Assembly (NCBI RefSeq): GCF_002259415.1
Contig: NZ_NPFY01000004.1
Location: forward strand, 124,001-188,000
Direction of reading: 5' to 3'
Source: Rhodococcus sp. 14-2470-1b
GTDB taxonomy: Bacteria; Actinomycetota; Actinomycetes; Mycobacteriales; Mycobacteriaceae
DNA: 64,000 bases
Made by a program: the position numbers and the translations under genes. The notes beneath the pieces were generated by a model. That model was not told where the DNA came from, did not search any database, and saw nothing but the letters and a program-made list of their open reading frames with translations. Positions 45,685 through 54,592 of the stretch are shown here, piece after piece (the first letter of the stretch is position 1; the number at the start of each line of letters is the position of its first letter).

Positions 45685-46599
45685 CTACCGACCGATAGGC
45701 GACGCCGATGAAGTCCGGTCGAGCCCGCGAGCAGTGTTCTCCAACGCCCGGATCAGACTGGATCCCTGACTCTCCCTGGCCGTCACCAGTCCGATGATCG
45801 GAGCGTCCAGTTCACTCGTCAACGGGGTGCACCGAAGCCCCGGCGGTTCTCCGAACACCTGCCGCCACACGCGCGGAACGACGGACGCCCACTGCCCGGT
45901 CTTCACGTGCGCGTACAACGAGGCGATGGAGTCGGTCTCGATCTGCGGCGTACTGGCGGCACCGTCGTAGGCGAAGAACTCGTCGAGGATTCTGCGTCCA
46001 CGCATCATCGACGGCAGCGTGCACATCGGAAACTCTGCGGCGTCGCGCCAGGTGACACTGTCCTCCCGAAACGGACCGAAGTCGGTCGCGGTCAACAGGT
46101 CGTAGTACTCGCGGTAGAGCGGAAACGTCCGGTATCGCTCGTCGACTCCGTCGTCCAAGTAGGTGATTCCCCCGTCGAGCTCGAAACGGTCGATGCGGCC
46201 GGTGATCTCGTCGGACGGCAGGTCCTCCGACAGGGAGACCGTCACCAAGGGGTGGTGCAGACACAGTGGTCCGGTCAGGTCGGCCACTGTCGCCGACGCC
46301 GTGGGCACCACGCCCAGACGTACCGCGCCGGTGACGCCGGACCGCAGAGTTGCCGCTTCCTCCTGCAGCGACTTCTGATCGGCGACGATACGGCGCGCCC
46401 ACCGGACGATCTGTTCGCCTTCGGGGGTGAGTCCTTCGAACTTGTGGCCCCGGACGATCAGGGGAAGGTCGAGCTCGACTTCGAGCTTCCGGATCGCTTC
46501 GGACAGCGCCGGTTGCGAAACGTGGCATGCCTGAGCCGCGCGTGTGAAGTGACGTTCACGCGACAGCGCCACGAGGTATTCCAGTTGCCGGAAGAGCAC
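45685..46599 (-). CDS. LysR-family regulator
   Basis: A 304-residue LysR protein; GTG with GGAGG 7 bases before. N-terminal helix-turn-helix ('MLFRQLEYLVALSRERHFTRAA' in parts; 'CHVSQPALSEAIRKLEVELD'). The effector domain has 'AVRLGVVPTASATVADL'. It sits between the LacI regulator and the YdeP enzyme, which it may activate. Confidence 0.88.
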   Translation of the reverse strand: MLFRQLEYLVALSRERHFTRAAQACHVSQPALSEAIRKLEVELDLPLIVRGHKFEGLTPEGEQIVRWARRIVADQKSLQEEAATLRSGVTGAVRLGVVPTASATVADLTGPLCLHHPLVTVSLSEDLPSDEITGRIDRFELDGGITYLDDGVDERYRTFPLYREYYDLLTATDFGPFREDSVTWRDAAEFPMCTLPSMMRGRRILDEFFAYDGAASTPQIETDSIASLYAHVKTGQWASVVPRVWRQVFGEPPGLRCTPLTSELDAPIIGLVTARESQGSSLIRALENTARGLDRTSSASPIGR

Positions 46600-46603
46600 A
46601 CCG

Positions 46604-47605
46604 TCACCTCCGATCGGTGGGACCGGTCGTCCCTCGGACCACCAGGCGCGGCCGGAGAACGCTCGACGACACCTCGGTGCGTTCGTCGTCGAGACGTGAG
46701 GTTGCTGCAGTGATCGCGCGGCGCGCCTGCTCCTTGGGTTCCTGACTGACGGTGGTCAGGTCGATGTGGGCCATTCTCGCCAACGTGCTGTCGTCGTACC
46801 CGGTCACCGAGATGTCGCCGGGAACGGAGACTCCTCGCCTCTGCAGCGCGTCGAGCAGGCCGACTGCACTGCGGTCGTTGGCAGCGACGATCGCGGTGGG
46901 GGGCTCGATGTCTCCGTCGAGGAACGCATCGACGGCCGCGGGCGCGAAGTTCTCGGTGAAGTCGCCCTCGACGACGGCCATGTGCTCGTCCAGCCCGTGG
47001 CGATGCATCGCGCGGCGGTAGCCGGCTTGGCGGTCCTTGCCGATCGACCCGTACCCCGTGAAATGCGCGATTCTGCGATGCCCCAGTGACACCAGGTGAT
47101 CGACGACGTCGCTCATCCCCCGCGAGTCGCCCGCCCGCACGGCGTCGACTCCGCCGATTCGTCGACCCACCGCGACGATCGGCACCCGCCCTGCCCACGC
47201 TCTGAGGTCGACATCCGACGCGGCGGGCCCGAGCAGAACCACTGCCTCACAGCGGAAGTCGAGCAGTGTCTCCATGACGGCAGCTTCGGCGTGTGTCGGG
47301 GTGACGGCACCGAGTACCACCTCGTAACCGACCTTGTCCGCCTCGGCCACCATGTGCTCGACCATCTCCGCGTGGAACGCATTCCTGATGTCGGTCATGA
47401 CGCCGATGAGGTGAGTGCGCCGGAGGGACAGCAGAGCTGCAGTTCGGTTCGGTCGGTAGTCCATCTCCTCTGCGACGGCGAGGACCCTGGCCTTCGTCTC
47501 CGCACTGGGCCCCGGAACTCCACGAAAGATCATGGACACCAAGGCCTTGGACACCCCTACCTTGTCGGCGATGTCCTGCATGGTCACCGATCTTCCGGCG
47601 TTCAT
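46604..47605 (-). CDS. LacI-family repressor
   Basis: A 333-residue LacI protein; ATG at 47605. Helix-turn-helix 'VTMQDIADKVGVSKALVSMI' and a periplasmic-binding-protein-like effector domain. Divergent from a Gfo/Idh and sugar isomerase pair, so it should repress them unless a sugar binds. Confidence 0.9.
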   Translation of the reverse strand: MNAGRSVTMQDIADKVGVSKALVSMIFRGVPGPSAETKARVLAVAEEMDYRPNRTAALLSLRRTHLIGVMTDIRNAFHAEMVEHMVAEADKVGYEVVLGAVTPTHAEAAVMETLLDFRCEAVVLLGPAASDVDLRAWAGRVPIVAVGRRIGGVDAVRAGDSRGMSDVVDHLVSLGHRRIAHFTGYGSIGKDRQAGYRRAMHRHGLDEHMAVVEGDFTENFAPAAVDAFLDGDIEPPTAIVAANDRSAVGLLDALQRRGVSVPGDISVTGYDDSTLARMAHIDLTTVSQEPKEQARRAITAATSRLDDERTEVSSSVLRPRLVVRGTTGPTDRR

Positions 47606-47703
47606 GTCTTCTCGTCTCCGTTCCTGCCCGTGAGAGCGTGTCGAAACTGCGGCAACGCCGTCCTTGACATCCGCGCGATCGGTGACCCATAGTATCTCTA
47701 CTA

Positions 47704-47711
47704 GACCGGTC
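47704..47711. promoter_or_regulatory. LacI-type operator core
   Basis: GACCGGTC, an 8-base palindrome with central CG, extended to TAGACCGGTCAA. It lies in the 155-base divergent region between the repressor and its likely target, 50 bases before the Gfo/Idh start. A second GACC half-site follows 6 bases on. Confidence 0.55.
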
Positions 47712-47760
47712 AAATAGACCGAACTAATCCCGCGACACTCCGAAAGAAAGCAGCACGTTC

Positions 47761-48936
47761 ATGACAGAGAACTCGCTCGGTGTAGCCGTCATCGGTGGCG
47801 GTATGGCCGGACGCGCCCATGCCGCCGGGTACCGGATGGCGTCGACGCTGTTCGGCACCGACCGCCCGGACGTGCGTTTGGTGGCAATCGCGGACACCAA
47901 CAAGGGTGTCGCGGACGACACCGCCAAGCGGTACGGCTACGAGCGCGCCGAGTACAGCTGGCAGGCCATCGCCGAGGCACAGGACATCGATGTCGTGTCC
48001 GTAGTCGTCGCCAATCACCTGCACCGTGAGATCGTCGAAGGCCTGCTCGCCGCGGGTAAGAACGTGCTGTGCGAGAAGCCGCTGGCAGGGTCGCTGGCCG
48101 ATGCGGAGTCGATGGTCGCTGCCGCCGCGGCATCGAGTGGTATCGCCTCGGTCGGCTACACCTACCGCCGCTCCCCGGCAGTGCAGGCCGTCGCCGACGA
48201 GCTCGCCGCCGGTCGCCTCGGTGAGATCGTGCACTTCGACGGCCGCTACCGCGCCGATTACTCTCTCGACCCGACCGGGCCGATCACCTGGCGGTACCGC
48301 GGCGGGCAGGGAACAGGTGCACTCGCCGATGTCGGCAGTCATCTGATCGATCTCGCCGAGTACGTCGCCGGGCCGATCGTCGAGGTCCGCGGGGCGCAGT
48401 TCTCCACCGTCATCACCGAACGCCCCGTTCCGGTCGGAGTCACCTATGGTCACACCAAAGCCGAGACCACCGGGGAGACAGCGCCGGTGGAGAACGAGGA
48501 CATCGCGACCTTCACCGCGCAGTTCGCCGGCGGGTTCGTCGGAACCTTCTCCGCCTCGCGGGTCTCGCACGCCAATCCCGACGGACTGTCCTTCGATGTG
48601 TTCGGCACGCGCGGGTCGGCGTCGTGGGCGCTCGAGCGAGCCGCGGAGTTCCACATCTCCACCACCGACATCGACGAGACGGTCAACGGCCGCCGTCAGG
48701 TCATCATCGGACCCCAGCACCCCTACATCCAGGGCGGGCTGCCAATGGACGCCGGCGGCGTCGGGCACGGCAAAGCCGAATTCTTCGCCTACCAGGCACG
48801 GGCATTCCTCGACCAGGTCGCCGGACTGACCGGCCTGCCCCCGCTCCCGGACTTCGCGCACGGACTGCGCGGCATGCAGATCGTCGCCGCCATCGCCGAA
48901 TCCGCTGCCGCGAACGGCACCGCAGTCAAGATCTGA
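47761..48936 (+). CDS. Gfo/Idh/MocA sugar (inositol-type) dehydrogenase
   Basis: A 391-residue NAD(P)-dependent enzyme: 'AVIGGGMAGRAHAAGYRMA' Rossmann motif, 'CEKPLAGSLADAESMV' with the conserved Glu-Lys-Pro, and 'SRVSHANPDGLSF' later. Likely oxidises a sugar or cyclitol. First gene of a pair under LacI control. Confidence 0.9.
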   Translation: MTENSLGVAVIGGGMAGRAHAAGYRMASTLFGTDRPDVRLVAIADTNKGVADDTAKRYGYERAEYSWQAIAEAQDIDVVSVVVANHLHREIVEGLLAAGKNVLCEKPLAGSLADAESMVAAAAASSGIASVGYTYRRSPAVQAVADELAAGRLGEIVHFDGRYRADYSLDPTGPITWRYRGGQGTGALADVGSHLIDLAEYVAGPIVEVRGAQFSTVITERPVPVGVTYGHTKAETTGETAPVENEDIATFTAQFAGGFVGTFSASRVSHANPDGLSFDVFGTRGSASWALERAAEFHISTTDIDETVNGRRQVIIGPQHPYIQGGLPMDAGGVGHGKAEFFAYQARAFLDQVAGLTGLPPLPDFAHGLRGMQIVAAIAESAAANGTAVKI

Positions 48937-48965
48937 CCCACCCCCTACTTGCAAGGAAGCTCACG

Positions 48966-49958
48966 ATGAAACTCGGCGTCTACAACGCGATCCTGCACGA
49001 CAAGTCTCTGCCCGACGCCATCGCGACGGTGGCCTCACTCGGTCTCGAAGGCATCGAGATCAACTCCGGTGGATTCCTGCCACCGGTGCACATTCCGGTC
49101 GACGACCTGCTCGCCGGTACCATCAGCCCGGCCGACTACCTCGCGGTGTTCGAGGGCACGGGCGTCTCGATCGCCGGCCTGAACTGCAACGGCAACCCAC
49201 TGCACCCCGACCCGGAGGTCGGCCCCGAGGACGCCGAGGACCTGCGTAAGTCCATCCGTGTCGCGGGTCTGCTCGGCATCGACCGGGTGGTGACGATGTC
49301 CGGTCTGCCCGCAGCCCACGAGGGTGGGACGTGGCCGGCATGGCATGTCAACACCTGGGATTCGGGATACCTCGACTCCTCCGATTACCAGTGGGATCAG
49401 GTCGCGGTGCCGTTCTGGAAAGAAATCGACGCTCTCGCCCGTGAGCACGGAGTCAAGGTCGCCATCGAGATGCACCCGCAGAACCTGGTGTTCAACCCAC
49501 CGACGCTCAAGCGCCTCGTCGACAAAGGCGGCCTGAGCAACGTCGGCGCCGAAATGGACCCCTCGCACCTGTTCTGGCAGGGCATCGACCCGGTCAAAGC
49601 CATCGAATGGCTCGGCCCCCTGGTCTTCCACGCCGCAGCCAAGGACACCCGAATCAACCCCGACTGCGAGATCTACGGAGTCCTCGACGACCGATTCACC
49701 CGCGCACCGCAGGACGGACCCCGCACCAGCCTCGGCGGCAAGCACTTCGTCAACGTCTGGCCGCAGGACTCGGCCTGGGACTTCGTCGCCGTCGGCAACG
49801 GACACGACGTCGACTTCTGGACGCGGTTCCTGCGCGCCCTGAACGCCGTCGACCCCGACATCGCCGTCAACATCGAACACGAGGACACCGCTTACGGTCC
49901 TCTCGAAGGCCTACAGATCGCCGTCGACACCCTCAACAAGGCCAAAGCGAACCTGTAG
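48966..49958 (+). CDS. Sugar phosphate isomerase/epimerase (xylose isomerase-like TIM barrel)
   Basis: A 330-residue TIM-barrel enzyme, ATG with AAGGAA before it. 'KVAIEMHPQNLVFN' and 'VGAEMDPSHLFWQ' carry the metal-binding acids of the AP endonuclease 2/IolE-like fold. It is coupled in an operon with the dehydrogenase 29 bases upstream. Specific substrate unknown. Confidence 0.88.
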   Translation: MKLGVYNAILHDKSLPDAIATVASLGLEGIEINSGGFLPPVHIPVDDLLAGTISPADYLAVFEGTGVSIAGLNCNGNPLHPDPEVGPEDAEDLRKSIRVAGLLGIDRVVTMSGLPAAHEGGTWPAWHVNTWDSGYLDSSDYQWDQVAVPFWKEIDALAREHGVKVAIEMHPQNLVFNPPTLKRLVDKGGLSNVGAEMDPSHLFWQGIDPVKAIEWLGPLVFHAAAKDTRINPDCEIYGVLDDRFTRAPQDGPRTSLGGKHFVNVWPQDSAWDFVAVGNGHDVDFWTRFLRALNAVDPDIAVNIEHEDTAYGPLEGLQIAVDTLNKAKANL

Positions 49959-49981
49959 CTTCATCACCGCATTTCCCGCCG

Positions 49982-50013
49982 GCGCTGGACATCACCTCGG
50001 TGGTGTCCAGCGC
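49982..50013 (+). terminator. Terminator at end of the sugar operon
   Basis: Fourteen-base arms GCGCTGGACATCAC and complement around CTCG; the one mismatch is a U-G pair in the + transcript. Confidence 0.8.
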
Positions 50014-50019
50014 TCGTGG

Positions 50020-51372
50020 TCACCAGGCCAGCCACGGTTCGCCGTCGATCAGTGAGATGCCGACCTCCTCGGCGCTCCGACGCTCGATCGTGAACAACGC
50101 GTTCAGCAACTCCGATTCGGACTCGCGGGTCCGCGCGGCCCAACGCTGTGCACGGTTCAGTGCCCTGGACGCCGTCGCCGAGACCGAGGCACCGTCGCAA
50201 TCGACGGTCACCCTGCCTGCCAGTCCAGGACCGATGCTTCCAGTCAGTGCACCCCACGTCGCCGACGAGAACTGCACCGGGCCCACAACGTGCACGACGA
50301 ACCTGCAGCGAAGCCGAACCGATCGGTCAGGGGTACCGACGCGCACGCGTGAATCATCCAGTGCCAGTGTGTCGTACACCTCGGCACCTCGCTCTCCCTC
50401 CAGCCACACCGCGCAATCGACACCACGCACGATGCTGGCGACAGTGACCATCACCGATGCCGGTGATGCCTCCGCCACGTCGAGGATCACCGCAGCGTCG
50501 GGGATGCGGTAGTGCAGTCCGTGGCTTCGCGCACTGGGATCGGTGATCAACGGTGCGAGAGCCACGGCCTCGGTGTTCTTCTCGTCGCTCCTGTCCGTGA
50601 CGTCTCGCCCCGCCCAGTCCGGCCCGTCGTGCCACGCGACCGCCGTCGGCTCGTGGGCGAACACCGCTCCCGCCATGAACGCGCGATTGGCGAACTCCCA
50701 GTCCTCGCCGCCGTACCGGACGAAGGTCTCGTCGAAGCCGCCGACCTCCTCGAACAGTTCTCGGCTGCAGGTCAACACTGCACTGATGACGAATTTGTAT
50801 CCGTCCCAACCCGGTCGGAGTAGGTTACCGGTGCGGCGGTAGGCGCCGGACAACCAATCGGGTTCGCCGAGTTCCCGTGGAGTACGAAGCCATTCCGACA
50901 GTTCCGATACGTTCACATCACTCAGATCGGCGTGTCCTCGCCGCCCGACGACAACCGTGTCCGGAGCCACTGCAGGCAGAGCAACGGCGGCCTCGACGTA
51001 CCCGGGAGTCGGGACTGTGTCGGCGTCGAGAAAACACAGAACCTCACCCGTCCCCGCACGTGCACCGAGGTTGCGGGCCGCGGCGGCCCGAAACCCCTTG
51101 TCCTCCTGGCTCACCACCGTCACCGCCAGCCTGTCGAGCCAGTCGTCGACGACAGGCGGCGTAGGTGAACCGTCGTCCGCGATGACCACCTGCATCTTGT
51201 CGGACGGGTAGTCCTGCTGTGCCAGGGCTTCGAGTACGAGCGACAATTGATGCGGCTGATCGTAATACGGGATCACGACGGTGACGCCCGGCAACTCCAC
51301 CGTGTCCGGCGCCAGATCCCATCGGTTGTCCGGCACGACGTACCGGCCCTGGACCTCGAGAGCCCTGGTCAT
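50020..51372 (-). CDS. Glycosyltransferase family 2
   Basis: A 450-residue GT-A enzyme. ATG at 51372 overlaps the stop of the gene before it (ATGA). Metal-binding Asp pair 'FLDADTVP' near 120; 'VVIPYYDQPHQLSLVLEALA' at the start; 'GGEDWEFANR' acceptor-side motif near 240. C-terminal 120 residues are extra. Last gene of the minus operon of the glycan island. Confidence 0.87.
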   Translation of the reverse strand: MTRALEVQGRYVVPDNRWDLAPDTVELPGVTVVIPYYDQPHQLSLVLEALAQQDYPSDKMQVVIADDGSPTPPVVDDWLDRLAVTVVSQEDKGFRAAAARNLGARAGTGEVLCFLDADTVPTPGYVEAAVALPAVAPDTVVVGRRGHADLSDVNVSELSEWLRTPRELGEPDWLSGAYRRTGNLLRPGWDGYKFVISAVLTCSRELFEEVGGFDETFVRYGGEDWEFANRAFMAGAVFAHEPTAVAWHDGPDWAGRDVTDRSDEKNTEAVALAPLITDPSARSHGLHYRIPDAAVILDVAEASPASVMVTVASIVRGVDCAVWLEGERGAEVYDTLALDDSRVRVGTPDRSVRLRCRFVVHVVGPVQFSSATWGALTGSIGPGLAGRVTVDCDGASVSATASRALNRAQRWAARTRESESELLNALFTIERRSAEEVGISLIDGEPWLAW

Positions 51373-52442
51373 CCCTGCCATCCCCTCAGAATCGAGTCGT
51401 ACTCCCGGGCGACGTCGCTCGGTGTCGGCCGCGGCACCACATCCGCGTCGATCCAGGTCGACGACGGATCTCGCACCGCCTCGGCGATCGCGTCCCGCAA
51501 TGAGTCCACGTCGTCTTCGTGCACACGAACCACACCGGGCGATCGCAGGTCCAGTTCTTCGGTGTACGCGTTGCGAGGGACGAGGGGACGACGTCTCGCC
51601 GCAATCCAGGTATTGATCGATCCCGACGCCGACAGGTGCCGATGAAAGGCAACAGGAACCGTCGCATCCGCCAAGCGCCGATACATATCGCATTCCGGGA
51701 GGAATCCGGTGACCTCGCAGGGCCGTCCGGCTTCGGCTGCCGTGCACCGCAACTGATCGATCAGATCCTCGTGCCCTGGCGACGCAGTCCCCAACGCGAC
51801 GAAACCCACGGACCGCGGTAAGTCTGCCATCGCCCGGAGCGTCTCGATGTGCCCTTTCCCCGGATACAGGAAACCCAGCACGGCAACACTCGCACTCGGC
51901 ACTCCCGTCACTCCTGCAGGCTCCGCTCTCGGCTTTTGGGTCACTCCTGCAGGCTCCGCTCTCGGCTTTTGGGTCACTCCTGCAGGCTCCGCTCTCGGCC
52001 TCGGCATCATCAGCGGAACCACCTGCGGATCGACGGCCGCGTCGGTGAATTCTCGGAGCAGCGAGGCCTCGTGTTCGCTCGACACGATCACGCCTGCGGC
52101 GTGATGGATCACGTTCCGGTAGAACCGAATTCGTACCTCGAATCCCGACCCGTCGGACGGTTGTGGCACGTCGTGTACGGTTACCGAGTGCCGCACGGGC
52201 AGCCTGGCACACAGTGACGCGTAGTTGGGCTCTGCGGACGCACGGTCACCGAAGAGTCGGTCGGTCACGTGCAGATGTACGAGTGAGCACTCCCCGATCC
52301 AGGCCGGGAGTTCGGACTCCGGTCCGTCCAGGCGCACTACCCGATGCGTCGGTTCCCCCAACTCGCGTGCCACGGACGCGCCGTACTCGACGACACCGTG
52401 CGCCGGTGGTCCTACCAGAACATGGCCGATCGTCGCCGTCAT
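51369..52442 (-). CDS. GT4-like glycosyltransferase with internal in-frame repeats
   Basis: A 357-residue GT-B-type protein ('MTATIGHVLVGPPAHGVVEY' start; GEDxxG-like 'RSVGFVALGTASPGHEDLI'). ATG overlaps the WcbI stop. Residues near 150-180 are a direct in-frame repeat 'PRAEPAGVTQK', encoded by the 33-base DNA repeat at 51907-51999; it lies between the N- and C-terminal domains, a place that tolerates insertion. Middle gene of the minus operon. Confidence 0.83.
   Translation of the reverse strand: MTATIGHVLVGPPAHGVVEYGASVARELGEPTHRVVRLDGPESELPAWIGECSLVHLHVTDRLFGDRASAEPNYASLCARLPVRHSVTVHDVPQPSDGSGFEVRIRFYRNVIHHAAGVIVSSEHEASLLREFTDAAVDPQVVPLMMPRPRAEPAGVTQKPRAEPAGVTQKPRAEPAGVTGVPSASVAVLGFLYPGKGHIETLRAMADLPRSVGFVALGTASPGHEDLIDQLRCTAAEAGRPCEVTGFLPECDMYRRLADATVPVAFHRHLSASGSINTWIAARRRPLVPRNAYTEELDLRSPGVVRVHEDDVDSLRDAIAEAVRDPSSTWIDADVVPRPTPSDVAREYDSILRGWQG
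51907..51999. repeat. Three tandem copies of a 33-base repeat inside a glycosyltransferase gene
   Basis: Two full 33-base units start at 51907 and 51940 and a 27-base third at 51973; copies are identical over shared length. Being a multiple of 3, the unit keeps the frame. It shares CTGCAGGCTCC with the 34-base intergenic repeat at 17410, so the same element sits in coding and non-coding DNA. Confidence 0.88.
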
Positions 52443-53440
52443 GCAGCCAGGTCCAGAATGTCGAGGAGGTCGGCGTAGCGATCGAGGGCAGCGTCGACGA
52501 ACTGCGGGTTGTCTCGATACCACTGCAATTGAACCCGTCGGATCTCGTCCTGGGACACGGGCGAACCGTTCACGAGCCACGACGGCCGGGCCGGTACCTG
52601 CAGGTCCAGCGCCCGTACGACGCGCTCGTCGAGCGGAGAGACGATGTTGCCCAACAATTCTCGATCGGGCGCGGCGGGCGGGCCACAACCCAGCGCGTGG
52701 AGAATGCGGGATCCGAGCGCCGTCAACACTGTGTTTCCCGGGTGGTTGACGGTATTCGCGGCCCCGGCGCCCGCTGGAATCAGAAGATCGGACACACCGA
52801 CGTCGCACTGGACACGTTCACGCCGGGCCAGTTCCGCGATGCTCCACGCTGCGACGTCTGCCACCTGACGAGCACTCAGCGGGACGTCCCACCCGGCCGA
52901 GTCACCGTCGCGGGCGGCGATCACCGTCCTCAGGTCGTGGTAGGGGACGCCTGCGGGCGTCGCGGACGGGGCACTGGGGTGCCGCACGATGACCTGGAAC
53001 GGATACAACCCGCTGTATCGCAGGACCGGCCACACGATCTTCTCCGCTCGATCGGATCGGAGTGCGTCCACATCGTCCGTACCGATCGGCAACCCGCGGT
53101 AGCCGGAACGCACGGGCTGGGACAGCAGCACCGCACAGCGTGTCATCAGGTCACGAACGTGCGGTAGGTCGCTCTCGGTGAGCTCGTGGACCGGAGGAAC
53201 TCGCACCGTACGGTAAGGAAGATCCGCCGCGCTCGAGACCACGATCCGCAGGGCCTCCGCCTGGCAGTTCCCCCACACGACCAGTAGCGGCCGTCCGTCG
53301 CCCGTCGTGTCGGAGACTCCGTAGAAATCTCCGTAGTGAACGCGACGCCCCTCGTCGGGATCGTTCGACGTCACGGGCTCCCTGTAGTATTCGGTTGTCG
53401 CAGGAGACACTCCCTCTCGAGCAGTCGGGTCCGGGCTCAT
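52439..53440 (-). CDS. WcbI-family polysaccharide acyltransferase-like protein
   Basis: A 333-residue protein. 'VVWGNCQAEALRIVV' near residue 60 is the signature of the WcbI family, implicated in modifying capsule or surface polysaccharides, probably as an acetyltransferase. 'LLSQPVRSGYRGLPIGTDD' follows. First gene of a three-gene overlapping minus operon with two glycosyltransferases. Confidence 0.83.
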   Translation of the reverse strand: MSPDPTAREGVSPATTEYYREPVTSNDPDEGRRVHYGDFYGVSDTTGDGRPLLVVWGNCQAEALRIVVSSAADLPYRTVRVPPVHELTESDLPHVRDLMTRCAVLLSQPVRSGYRGLPIGTDDVDALRSDRAEKIVWPVLRYSGLYPFQVIVRHPSAPSATPAGVPYHDLRTVIAARDGDSAGWDVPLSARQVADVAAWSIAELARRERVQCDVGVSDLLIPAGAGAANTVNHPGNTVLTALGSRILHALGCGPPAAPDRELLGNIVSPLDERVVRALDLQVPARPSWLVNGSPVSQDEIRRVQLQWYRDNPQFVDAALDRYADLLDILDLAA

Positions 53441-53482
53441 CACACGTCCCGTATAACCGTTCTGTCGCGAAGGAACCCTCAT

Positions 53483-54592
53483 TTGATCAACCCCACCCCG
53501 ATCGATCCAGCGTCGATCACCGTGGCTTCCGTTCCCACCGGCCACACCTATGTCGCGCACCTGGGTTCCGACGGAGTTCGTCGACTTCCCGACCCGGTCC
53601 CGCCGGGCGCGGAGGGAACCGGTCGTTGGTGGCCGCCGCGTTGGCTCGAACCGGAGTGGACGAAGCGTAATCTGTCGTCGTTCGACGTGCTGCACGTGCA
53701 TTTCGGTTTCGATTCGTTGCCTCCCGAGCAGCTCGGCGAGGTGATACGCACGGTGCAATCGGCGGGCAAGCCTCTGGTCTACACGGTGCACGACCTCCAC
53801 AACCCACATTTCGTGGACAACTCTCTCCACGAGGCGCACCTCGACATGCTGATCGAAGCGGCCGCCGAGGTGATCACCCTCACGCCGGGCGCTGCGCGGG
53901 AAATCGAATCTCGTTGGGAACGACGCGCAACCGTCGTGCCACATCCGCACGTCGCTCCGATGGAGCTGATCGGACAACGTCGGCCGAACACCGAGTCGTT
54001 CGTGATCGGAGTGCACGCGAAGAGTCTGCGCACCAACCTCGATCCGTTGGCCGTGTTGGGCACGATCGTCGACACAGCTGCCCAATTGCCGGGTGCAACA
54101 GTCCGAATCGACATCGACGAGCAGGCGTTCGACTCGCACCCCGAGGACGCTGCCGCGATCGCCGCCTTCGGGACACACGAGGGCGTCGACGTTCGAGTTC
54201 ACCCTCGGTTCGACGACGACGAACTGTGGACGTACCTGACGGAGATCGACGTGTCGGTTCTGCCGTACCGATTCGGCACGCACTCGGGGTGGTTGGAGGC
54301 GTGTGTGGACTTGGGGACTGCAGTCGTGGTTCCCGATTGCGGCTACTTCGCGGAGCAAACCCCCTGCCGCGTTTTCGGATTCGGCCTCGGACGGTTCGAC
54401 GACTCCAGCCTTGCCGATGCACTGCGCTCCACGTACGACGACGTCCTGACGCAGCGAAGCACACAGTCCGGCGCCGGCGAATTCCTGCGCACGAGCCGAG
54501 AAGTCGACAAGGAAGAGGCAGCACGCACGCATGCACGTGTCTATCGGCGCGCAGTGGCCGGCCGCAGGCTCACCACTGGGACACCGCGATGA
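53483..54592 (+). CDS. Glycosyltransferase family 4-like
   Basis: A 369-residue GT-B protein. TTG start at 53483, AAGGAA 7 bases before. 'DVLHVHFGFDSLPPEQLGEV', 'VVPHPHVAP' and 'SVLPYRFGTHSGWLEACVDL' are the nucleotide-sugar-binding features. Its stop overlaps the next gene (ATGA). First gene of the plus operon, 42 bases from divergent wcbI. Confidence 0.85.
   Translation: MINPTPIDPASITVASVPTGHTYVAHLGSDGVRRLPDPVPPGAEGTGRWWPPRWLEPEWTKRNLSSFDVLHVHFGFDSLPPEQLGEVIRTVQSAGKPLVYTVHDLHNPHFVDNSLHEAHLDMLIEAAAEVITLTPGAAREIESRWERRATVVPHPHVAPMELIGQRRPNTESFVIGVHAKSLRTNLDPLAVLGTIVDTAAQLPGATVRIDIDEQAFDSHPEDAAAIAAFGTHEGVDVRVHPRFDDDELWTYLTEIDVSVLPYRFGTHSGWLEACVDLGTAVVVPDCGYFAEQTPCRVFGFGLGRFDDSSLADALRSTYDDVLTQRSTQSGAGEFLRTSREVDKEEAARTHARVYRRAVAGRRLTTGTPR

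Noticed and set aside
50020..51372. MftF, the missing mycofactocin glycosyltransferase
   Set aside because: It belongs to an overlapping glycan operon 40 kb from mft, and its motifs are general GT2.
51907..51999. CRISPR array
   Set aside because: Repeats are directly adjacent with no spacers, and lie inside a gene in frame.
50020..52212. A 730-codon frame as a single protein
   Set aside because: Upstream half is an arginine-rich out-of-frame reading of the GT4 gene; the true start at 51372 overlaps its stop.
52439..54532. A 697-codon frame through the glycan promoter
   Set aside because: The WcbI-like gene starts at 53440; the rest is antisense to a plus-strand glycosyltransferase.
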